Made by a program: the position numbers and the translations under genes
Shown here: one piece after another, positions 54,544 through 61,765 of the stretch
Numbering within the stretch: the first letter of the stretch is position 1
Layout of the letters: each line of letters starts with the position of its first letter
The notes under the pieces: generated by a model
The model's input: the letters and a program-made list of their open reading frames with translations, nothing else
Databases searched by the model: none
What the model was told of the DNA's origin: nothing
NCBI RefSeq assembly: GCF_032678705.1
Contig: NZ_JAVTSS010000002.1
Span: forward strand, 372,001-436,000
Length of the DNA: 64,000 nucleotides
From: Pedobacter frigiditerrae
GTDB lineage: Bacteria; Bacteroidota; Bacteroidia; Sphingobacteriales; Sphingobacteriaceae
Direction: 5' to 3'

Positions 54544-55295
54544 TTCGCTGATTGATTAAAAGATTGAAAAGATTCGTTAATTGGCTCGAAAGTATGCTTA
54601 TCGATGAAAAATTCGCCGTACCAAATGTATTCGAATTGATTGGTTAGGTTGGTGAATTCGCCCTTATATTTTTCGTTGGTTAGCTCAGCTACATAAGCTT
54701 GATTGGTTTTTTCTAATTTCCAATCGATTAAATTTCTATCCGTTAAGTGTTTTAAAGTTCTTAAATAAAGAAGCCTCACCGCCAAACGGTAATTGCCATT
54801 TTCAATAGCCTGTTCCAATTGACTATCAAAATCTATTTCGTGGATATTCTCCAAGCTCTCTTCATAAGGAACTTCAACTCCTTTAGATTTTTTGGTTAGC
54901 AGTTTCAAATCCAAGCCAATTATTTTGATGACCCCATAGACAACCCCAACAACCAGCAAAGCGATTAACACATATTTAATAATTCCACCAGAAACATCTC
55001 CATTCAATAACTTGCTTATCAATCGCCAAAACCAACGCCAAAATTTATCCCACATACTCATACTTGCGGGTGCAACATCATCGTAAATAAACTCTTTTTG
55101 TTTGCTGTAATTATTAACAGCTTGCTCGTCTATAGCTCTTAACTCAACCTTTGAGCTATCAATTTTTAATACCAAAGGTTTCTTAATTACTTTAGGTTTG
55201 CTAACAGTTGTGGCAGCAACTGGTTTTTGTAAAGCCGTAGCTTGGGCATTAAATGTCCCTGTTAAAAGCAAGAAAAAAACCAGCAGTAAACGCAT
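54540..55295 (-). CDS. DUF4129 membrane protein
   Basis: 251 residues: signal-like start, one membrane span near residue 110, and a C-terminal DUF4129-like helical domain (NGNYRLAVRLLYLRTLKHLTDRNLIDWKLEKTNQAYVAEL). DUF4129 proteins are often attached to transglutaminase-type domains elsewhere; no such domain is here. Overlaps the DUF4350 gene. Confidence 0.85.
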   Translation of the reverse strand: MRLLLVFFLLLTGTFNAQATALQKPVAATTVSKPKVIKKPLVLKIDSSKVELRAIDEQAVNNYSKQKEFIYDDVAPASMSMWDKFWRWFWRLISKLLNGDVSGGIIKYVLIALLVVGVVYGVIKIIGLDLKLLTKKSKGVEVPYEESLENIHEIDFDSQLEQAIENGNYRLAVRLLYLRTLKHLTDRNLIDWKLEKTNQAYVAELTNEKYKGEFTNLTNQFEYIWYGEFFIDKHTFEPINESFQSFNQSAK

Positions 55296-55296
55296 C

Positions 55297-56181
55297 TTAA
55301 TATTCTTCTGGAGTTGAGTTTTCTGGGGCTGCGGTTTGACCTAAACTTTCTATTCTGCTCAATAATCCAGTGTTTTCTTTACGTTCTACCAAGTTGAAAT
55401 AAATAAACGTAGTGCCTATGATTGGAATAACCATAAAAACTTGTGAAAGTTGTTGCGCCAATGAAGTAACGATGGCATAAGTTTTAGTAATTGGCTGCTC
55501 TACATTAGTAAATGCACTTGCCATGGCAATAATCATTGCAGGTATTTGAATAACATAAGAACAAGCTACCATTATAATGCTTATTACAATCATTGTGGCT
55601 GCTGTAATCCACCATTCATCAGCTACTAATTTAAAACAACGATTAAAAGAATAACCTAAACCTGCGTTTTCTATCACCATGATTGGATAAAAAAGCGAAA
55701 CTGCTGGAAAAACCCAAATACCTGGAACCAGACATAACATAAAACAAACAACTAAAAAGGCTGTCATTAAAATTCCACTTCCCATCACTCTAAAAAAGTA
55801 ATATTTGTAATAGGCCCAAACTTCATCTACCGTTGGTGCAATATTTCCCTTTTGAATATAAATAGAGATATAACTTATTACGGTTACATAAAATGAGGTA
55901 TAACTGCACACCATAAATATGATAACCAGTAAATAGCCAAAACTAAAATTGTAAATCATAGCTAGCGGACTATTTATCGTCCCTCTTCTTACGCCTTCCA
56001 TAGCGCCAACTAGTTGTAATTGCGCCATAATTGAACTGATTAATCCCGCAATCAGAAAAAGACCACACAGGTATAAAACCGCTGTCATTAGTGGCTTAAA
56101 ATTCTGCTTGATAAATAAAAAAGTATCACTTATAATTTCTCCGAATTCTCTTCTTTTTTTAAACTCTACTTTGTTTTCCAT
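55297..56181 (-). CDS. Polytopic membrane protein of the MoxR cluster
   Basis: 294 residues with six or so hydrophobic segments (e.g. PLMTAVLYLCGLFLIAGLI, ILMTAFLVVCFMLCLVPGIW). I do not recognise a named family beyond a likely membrane-domain of unknown function. The ATG at 56181 begins 1 bp after the SpoIIM stop, so a longer start (56232), which would overlap SpoIIM, is rejected. Confidence 0.75.
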   Translation of the reverse strand: MENKVEFKKRREFGEIISDTFLFIKQNFKPLMTAVLYLCGLFLIAGLISSIMAQLQLVGAMEGVRRGTINSPLAMIYNFSFGYLLVIIFMVCSYTSFYVTVISYISIYIQKGNIAPTVDEVWAYYKYYFFRVMGSGILMTAFLVVCFMLCLVPGIWVFPAVSLFYPIMVIENAGLGYSFNRCFKLVADEWWITAATMIVISIIMVACSYVIQIPAMIIAMASAFTNVEQPITKTYAIVTSLAQQLSQVFMVIPIIGTTFIYFNLVERKENTGLLSRIESLGQTAAPENSTPEEY

Positions 56182-56182
56182 T

Positions 56183-57154
56183 TTAGATGTTTTGAGTGCG
56201 TTTATGCAATTGCATTGGGTAGATGATGACATACCAAACCATAAAAATTAAGGAGCTGGCAAGTATGGCAATGCTTAAATATATAGGCATTTCTGTATGT
56301 CTTGTTATGTAGCTTTCAAAAAAAGCAGCTAATAAAATAATAGGCACAATGCCAATAGCGATCTTAGTGGCATCTTTCGCACTATTTCTAAAAGCAGCGA
56401 GCCTTGTGTATGTTCTAGGAAAAAGTAAACCGTGGCCTAAAACCAAACCAGCACCTCCAGCAATGATAATAGAAAGAATTTCTAGGGTTCCGTGTATCCA
56501 AATCACTAAAATTGATTGTGCACCCAAACCCTTGCTGAAGAAATAATATTCGAAAGCGCCAAGCATAATGCCGTTTCTCAACATCATAAAAACCGGGCCG
56601 ATAGAAAATAATGCACCACTAACTACAGTAAGTAATGTTACCCAAACATTATTGCTTGCAATGTAAAAGAACATTTCTAATTCTCCTTGTTTTTTGTAAA
56701 CTCCAAATGGGTCGCCTTTGGCAATATTATCATTGGTCATGTTTACATAACGGTCGCCTAAGATTAATCGTAAAAAGGTATCATCGTATTTTGCCGAAAT
56801 GGCACCAATACTTGCCGAGATAATAAAAAAGATAAATGAATATAAAAGTTGCTTTCTGTATTTATAAAAAACTAAAGGCAATTCATGCTTCCAAAATTTA
56901 ATGAAACGACCAGTTTCTTCTTTTTTGTTTTTATAAATGGCTTGATGTAGAACTGAAGCAATTCCGTTTAAGTATGCCGTAGTTTGAGATTTAGGATAGA
57001 AAGTTTTAGCGTAAGCCAAATCATTGGTAATGTCTATAAAACGATGGGCCAATTCATCAGGATTTTCCCCTCCTGTCCGGCCGGCAGGAGTACGTAAAGC
57101 TTCGTAACTCTTCCATTTTTCAGAATTCTGCTTCACAAACAGCGCCTCTCTCAT
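56183..57154 (-). CDS. SpoIIM-superfamily membrane protein
   Basis: 323 residues with about five C-terminal spans and the SpoIIM-like start MREALFVKQNSEKWKSYE. In sporulators SpoIIM is needed for engulfment; in Bacteroidota it is a member of MoxR clusters with no known role. Residues around 21-32 (LRTPAGRTGGE) are encoded by a GC-rich palindrome (57070-57090) not expected from family alignment. The ATG at 57154 is preferred to a TTG at 57169. Confidence 0.88.
   Translation of the reverse strand: MREALFVKQNSEKWKSYEALRTPAGRTGGENPDELAHRFIDITNDLAYAKTFYPKSQTTAYLNGIASVLHQAIYKNKKEETGRFIKFWKHELPLVFYKYRKQLLYSFIFFIISASIGAISAKYDDTFLRLILGDRYVNMTNDNIAKGDPFGVYKKQGELEMFFYIASNNVWVTLLTVVSGALFSIGPVFMMLRNGIMLGAFEYYFFSKGLGAQSILVIWIHGTLEILSIIIAGGAGLVLGHGLLFPRTYTRLAAFRNSAKDATKIAIGIVPIILLAAFFESYITRHTEMPIYLSIAILASSLIFMVWYVIIYPMQLHKRTQNI
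57070..57090. repeat. GC-rich palindrome inside the SpoIIM coding sequence
   Basis: Arms CTCCTG / CAGGAG around TCCGGCCGG. Encodes residues in the TPAGRTG stretch. It resembles the GC palindromes at 5361 and 31841. Confidence 0.7.
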
Positions 57155-57237
57155 AAATAAATTACCCAATTTAAATTTCCGTTAAAATAAAACAAAAATT
57201 CTATTAGTCAATAAAAAAAATCCTTATTATTGAGACC

Positions 57238-57972
57238 ATGGAAACCGTTAAAGTAAATACCAGTCAGCATGTAGATATAGATTACCCAGTAGCAGGATTG
57301 GGCGAACGTGTTGGGGCTAGATTAATTGACCTTGCCCTACTAATTTTTGTGCTTGTTGCCTTTATAATTATCTTTTCTATGACAGGTGTGCTAAGCGGAA
57401 ACGAAATAACCACGATAGTTTTAATTTCTATTTACGGTGCAGGTTTTGTATTCTACGATTTGCTTTGTGAGATTTTCATGAACGGCCAAAGCGTTGGCAA
57501 AAGGTTGTTGAAAATTAAGGTCATCAGCCTAGATGGCTCGCAACCAACCTTGGGGCAATATTTTATGCGATGGCTGTTTAGGATTATTGATTTTACCTTG
57601 ACCTCTCAAGTTGGTGCATTGATATGTGTAGCAGTCACCGAAAACAAACAACGTATCGGCGATATTGTGGCGGGTACAACCTTAATTAAAACAGTACCAA
57701 GAACAAATATTGGTCACATCGCATTTCATCCAGTAGCTGATGAATATGAAACTACTTTTGATAACGTTTATCAATTAACAGATAGAGATATTGAGTTAAT
57801 TCACGAAGTTTTAAATACTTATTACAAAACTTATAATGCCGATTTAATTTATCAAATGGCAAGTAAGGTTTCTAGCTTGTTAAGTATAACAATCCCAGAG
57901 GGAGTGAATGAGTTAGATTTCTTGAAGACAATCATAACCGATTATAGTCATATCACTTCCAGAGCAGTTTAA
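57238..57972 (+). CDS. RDD-family membrane protein
   Basis: 244 residues with the RDD signature (GLGERVGARLIDLALLIFVLV, two or three spans, NGQSVGKRLLKIKVI, MRWLFRIIDF). It diverges from the SpoIIM gene and completes the cluster. The RDD family may include ion antiporters, but function here is unknown. Confidence 0.9.
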   Translation: METVKVNTSQHVDIDYPVAGLGERVGARLIDLALLIFVLVAFIIIFSMTGVLSGNEITTIVLISIYGAGFVFYDLLCEIFMNGQSVGKRLLKIKVISLDGSQPTLGQYFMRWLFRIIDFTLTSQVGALICVAVTENKQRIGDIVAGTTLIKTVPRTNIGHIAFHPVADEYETTFDNVYQLTDRDIELIHEVLNTYYKTYNADLIYQMASKVSSLLSITIPEGVNELDFLKTIITDYSHITSRAV

Positions 57973-57975
57973 TAT

Positions 57976-58671
57976 TTATAATGCTTTTTTTATTGAAGGC
58001 AGTAACGCGGATACCCACTCACCATACATTTTACCAGAGGGATGCAAGCCGTCTTTTGCTATCAAAGAAGTATCTGTCGAAGCGACTCTTGAGCCTGCCG
58101 TAATATCCGTATAACTAACGCCCATTGCCAAAGTTTCTTCTTTATTGATGGCGTTAAATGCATCAATTTGTTGTGCAATTATTTTAATGTCTTTACCGCT
58201 ATTCTTTCCGAATGGCGTAACTCCCCAATCGGGTATAGAAACTACAAAGACTCTACTTTTATTTCCCCTTGCAAAAGTCAAGGCTGTTTGCAATAGCTCC
58301 TTAAATTCTTTGCGATAAGTGGTTTCCGAATATCCTCTATACTGATTATTAACTCCAATAAGCAAAGTAACCACATCAAAAGTTTGAGTAATATTTTCTG
58401 CTTTAATGGCTGCCTTTAGCTCGTCGGTTGTCCAGCCTGTCTTGGCAACAATTTTTGGCGCATCAAAACTAAATCCTTGTCCTTTTAATTGCGAGACCAA
58501 TTGATAAGGAAAGGATTCTTGGGCTGTAACCGCTTCTCCAATGGTATATGAATCGCCAAGGGCGAGATAAGTTAAAGAAGTGGAGTTAGTGGGTTTGGTC
58601 ATATTTTGTGTTGCACTTTTTTCGCAACCCAATAATAAGCATAAAGACAAAAGAATAAACTGAAATTTCAT
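57976..58671 (-). CDS. SGNH-hydrolase lipoprotein
   Basis: 231 residues with a lipobox LLLGC (Cys16) and an SGNH/GDSL esterase fold: catalytic Ser41 in LALGDSYTIG, GVNNQYRG (block III), and DGLHPS near the C-terminus (Asp/His). Probably an outer-membrane-anchored acyl or acetyl esterase. Convergent with the RDD gene by 3 bp. Confidence 0.93.
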   Translation of the reverse strand: MKFQFILLSLCLLLGCEKSATQNMTKPTNSTSLTYLALGDSYTIGEAVTAQESFPYQLVSQLKGQGFSFDAPKIVAKTGWTTDELKAAIKAENITQTFDVVTLLIGVNNQYRGYSETTYRKEFKELLQTALTFARGNKSRVFVVSIPDWGVTPFGKNSGKDIKIIAQQIDAFNAINKEETLAMGVSYTDITAGSRVASTDTSLIAKDGLHPSGKMYGEWVSALLPSIKKAL

Positions 58672-58712
58672 CTTTTAATTTACGAGTTCTGATTAAAATT
58701 AGATGTAGGAAA

Positions 58713-59645
58713 TCATTGTGCAACCAATATTGTTGCCTTAATAAGCAAATCTACATTTGTTTGTCTTTTATTCTCTCCTGTTCCTTTTGTTGAATAATCC
58801 TTATTCCAATATTTACTAGCTAAATATTTAGTATAAGTTAAGCCATAATCAGTATCAAATTTTTGAATAATCTCTGGGCCATAATAAGTAAAAGTTTTAC
58901 CTTTCTTCCTTGTCCCATCAGCATTTTTAATATCAAAAGAAATACTTTGCGCAGCATATTTGTCATTTTTAATCCATTCTACGGCAACCCAAAATCCATT
59001 TGGTGGAACAATTAAATTGTAAGATAATATATCAAAACTATTCCAAGAATTTTTTTTACGTGCATTAAACTCAACACTTTTGTTTAACAAATCCTTGCCC
59101 GGCAGTCCTTTTTCATCTTCATAAATCCTTATTCTAAATGGGGCATCAAACATATCATTACCCATATAAAACCATATTGTTTTAATGAAAGCTATTGAAA
59201 CACCATCACTTTTCATATAAACAGCTCTTTGTAAACCAGGTCTCTGTATCATTTGGTTAAAGAAAGTGATATTACTTCCATTCCTTTTTATTATACCAAC
59301 CTCTTTTTCCTCATACTTTGTATTTCCAACACTTACTTCATTTAGTTGAAAAACTACAGGACTAAGTTCGTAAATCACATTTTCAGCAGATGCTAAATTG
59401 GAAATAGATTTCTCCAAATAGCCAACACAAGAAATTTTCAAGGTATCGGATTGCTTACCATTTGGAAGATTTAATGAAAATACACCATCTTGATTGCTCT
59501 GCGTTCCAGTTTTTGTTCTAAAATTTTCTAGGTTAACAAAAGGAATGGGTTGCTTGGTTTTGGCATCTATAATTTTGCCGTTAAATTTAAGTTGCGCAAA
59601 TGATAAGACAGGGCATATCAAAAGAAGCATAAAAATTTTCATCAT
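58713..59645 (-). CDS. Carboxypeptidase-regulatory-like domain protein
   Basis: 310 residues: signal peptide (ending SFAQ), then a CarboxypepD_reg-like domain (LKFNGKIIDAKTKQPIPFVNLE.. SCVGYLEKSI) up to about 100, and a beta-rich rest of unknown function. It is likely periplasmic or exported. Confidence 0.85.
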   Translation of the reverse strand: MMKIFMLLLICPVLSFAQLKFNGKIIDAKTKQPIPFVNLENFRTKTGTQSNQDGVFSLNLPNGKQSDTLKISCVGYLEKSISNLASAENVIYELSPVVFQLNEVSVGNTKYEEKEVGIIKRNGSNITFFNQMIQRPGLQRAVYMKSDGVSIAFIKTIWFYMGNDMFDAPFRIRIYEDEKGLPGKDLLNKSVEFNARKKNSWNSFDILSYNLIVPPNGFWVAVEWIKNDKYAAQSISFDIKNADGTRKKGKTFTYYGPEIIQKFDTDYGLTYTKYLASKYWNKDYSTKGTGENKRQTNVDLLIKATILVAQ

Positions 59646-59693
59646 AAAATAGAATTGATAAAAGATAAATTATCAATAGGGAACTGCAATTAA

Positions 59694-60389
59694 CTAAATT
59701 AATTCCATTTTAAAGAGTTCTGCAATATGATTTTTTAATTTGCCCTTCACCTCTTCCATATCCAATTCTCTGCCTAACTCTTTTTGCATAGAAGTTACGT
59801 CTTTGTCGTCTATACCGCAAGGCACAATGTTTTTGAAATAATCTAAATCTACATTTACGTTAAATGCAAAGCCATGCATGGTAACCCATCTGCTACAACG
59901 AACACCCATTGCACAAATTTTACGAGCTTTTTCGTTGTCTGCATCTAGCCAAACACCAGTATAACCTTCATATCTACCTGCTGTTATGCCATAATCTGCT
60001 AACGTTAAAATTACTGCTTCTTCAAGGGTTCTTAAATACAAATGGATATCTGTAAAGAAATTGTCAAGGTCTAATATCGGGTAACCAACAATTTGCCCAG
60101 GACCGTGATAAGTAATATCGCCACCTCGATTAATTTTATAATAAGTGGCTTTTTTTTCTATTAAGCCTTGCTCATCCAATAATAAATTCTCTGGGTGGCC
60201 ACTTTTGCCTAAAGTATAAACGTGAGGATGCTCATTAAAAATGAGATAGTTAGGTGTTTCAATCGTTAAATTTTCAGTTCTGTTTTTAGTTTTTATGGCT
60301 ACGGTTTTAGTCAAGATTTCCTCTTGCCTATTCCAAGCCTCCTGATAATCTGTTAAACCCCAATCTATAAACTCAACCTCTTTATTCAT
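59694..60389 (-). CDS. lipB: Octanoyltransferase LipB
   Basis: 231 residues; transfers octanoyl from ACP to lipoyl domains. GGDITYHGPGQIVGYPI, catalytic Lys157 in KICAMGVRCSRW and Cys191 in VPCGIDDKDVTS are kept. An in-frame ATG further upstream (60452) would overlap the PPTase gene; MNKEVEF at 60389 fits family length. Another fatty acid-linked gene (PPTase) is next. Confidence 0.95.
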   Translation of the reverse strand: MNKEVEFIDWGLTDYQEAWNRQEEILTKTVAIKTKNRTENLTIETPNYLIFNEHPHVYTLGKSGHPENLLLDEQGLIEKKATYYKINRGGDITYHGPGQIVGYPILDLDNFFTDIHLYLRTLEEAVILTLADYGITAGRYEGYTGVWLDADNEKARKICAMGVRCSRWVTMHGFAFNVNVDLDYFKNIVPCGIDDKDVTSMQKELGRELDMEEVKGKLKNHIAELFKMELI

Positions 60390-60435
60390 CTTTTTTACAA
60401 ATGCATTTTGCTCCTCGCTATTTCCCCTTTGGGGG

Positions 60436-61080
60436 TTAGGGGGCCGCCACATAACCTAGCATGTAACCATCGCTAGTTTTAAAATAATTTACTGTCAATT
60501 CCCTACTTCCCTCTGGTAATTCTACCATGGCTTGTAAAGAGCCTTCGTCTTTTAACTTAAATGGTTTAATATGAATATGCTGTTTAAACTCTAGGCCTTT
60601 TTTTCCATACCATTTATAAATGGCCTCTTTAGCACACCAACTCACGTATAAACCATTCGTATTATCGCCAATCTGTTTTTGCGCTAATTCTACATCCGAC
60701 AAAAATTTATGCTTAATGCTTTTAATTTTCATCTTGATCAACTCTATATCAACTCCCACTTTTTTATCCCTGCTGATAATAACCGCAGCGTAATCAAAAG
60801 AATGGCTTAAAGAAATGTGGGTATCAGAATTTACCAAATAAGGTTTGCCATGATCATCCATTTGGCAATCGATGTAATCAGAAGTATTTAACATCGTTCG
60901 CAATAACAATCGTGTACTTAGCCAATGTAATGCTCTTTTACCATTACTTAAGGAAGCAATTACATCCAATTCATGCTGTTTTAATTGCAAACCTGAAAGT
61001 AATTGTTCTTCAGTCTCTTCAATCTTCCATACAGAAAGCATGGTCTGATCATCAATATTTTTACTAAAAACTACTGGCAT
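60436..61080 (-). CDS. 4'-phosphopantetheinyl transferase superfamily protein
   Basis: 214 residues with GVDIELIK (Asp111, Glu113) and WCAKEAIYKWYGKKG (Glu152), the Mg-binding and active residues of the Sfp/AcpT type. Loads ACP or carrier proteins with phosphopantetheine. Adjacent to lipB, which uses octanoyl-ACP. Possible promoter -7 box TACTTTTG on the minus strand at 61102-61109. Confidence 0.93.
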   Translation of the reverse strand: MPVVFSKNIDDQTMLSVWKIEETEEQLLSGLQLKQHELDVIASLSNGKRALHWLSTRLLLRTMLNTSDYIDCQMDDHGKPYLVNSDTHISLSHSFDYAAVIISRDKKVGVDIELIKMKIKSIKHKFLSDVELAQKQIGDNTNGLYVSWCAKEAIYKWYGKKGLEFKQHIHIKPFKLKDEGSLQAMVELPEGSRELTVNYFKTSDGYMLGYVAAP

Positions 61081-61148
61081 CTCTTATTTAGAAAATCAAT
61101 ACAAAAGTATCTTAAATTAATCATAATTTAGTCCAAAATTTTCGTAAA

Positions 61149-61685
61149 ATGATCCTCTCTGATAAACGTATACTCGATGAAATTGATAAGGGCACTATCA
61201 TCATAGAACCTTTTAATATCGAATGCCTTGGCACCAACTCTTACGATGTACATTTGGGTAAATATTTAGCTACTTATAAAGATCGGGTTTTAGACGCAAA
61301 AGCACATAATAAGATAGACCATTTCGAAATCCCAAAAGATGGATTTGTACTCCAACCTGGAACATTGTATTTAGGCGTAACATTAGAATACACAGAAACT
61401 CATGCACACGTTCCCTTTTTAGAAGGTAAAAGTAGCACTGGTCGATTAGGAATAGATATCCATGCAACTGCAGGAAAAGGCGACGTTGGTTTTTGCAATA
61501 CTTGGACTTTAGAAATATCATGTGCACAACCTGTTCGTATTTATGCCGGAATGCCCATTGGCCAATTGATATATTTTGCAGTTGATGGCAACATCGAAAA
61601 TATGTATAATACTAAAAGCGATGCCAAATACAACAATAAAACAACAAAACCAGTAGAAAGTATGATGTTTAAAAACAGCTTTTAA
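61149..61685 (+). CDS. dcd: dCTP deaminase
   Basis: 178 residues; makes dUTP from dCTP for thymidylate synthesis. The motifs EGKSSTGRLGIDIHATAGKGDVGF and NTWTLEISCAQPVRIYAGMPIGQLIYF are diagnostic. It diverges from the PPTase gene and ends at a terminator. Confidence 0.97.
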   Translation: MILSDKRILDEIDKGTIIIEPFNIECLGTNSYDVHLGKYLATYKDRVLDAKAHNKIDHFEIPKDGFVLQPGTLYLGVTLEYTETHAHVPFLEGKSSTGRLGIDIHATAGKGDVGFCNTWTLEISCAQPVRIYAGMPIGQLIYFAVDGNIENMYNTKSDAKYNNKTTKPVESMMFKNSF

Positions 61686-61721
61686 AAAATCAACTAACTT
61701 TTTAATTCATAAATTATAAAT

Positions 61722-61755
61722 AAGCCTTAGGTTTTTGTAACTTAAGGCTTTATTA
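61722..61755 (+). terminator. Terminator of dcd
   Basis: AAGCCTTAG / CTTAAGGCTT hairpin with a loop of GTTTTTGTAA and a following TATTATTAT; between dcd and the next ORF. Confidence 0.75.
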
Positions 61756-61765
61756 TTATAGCCAA

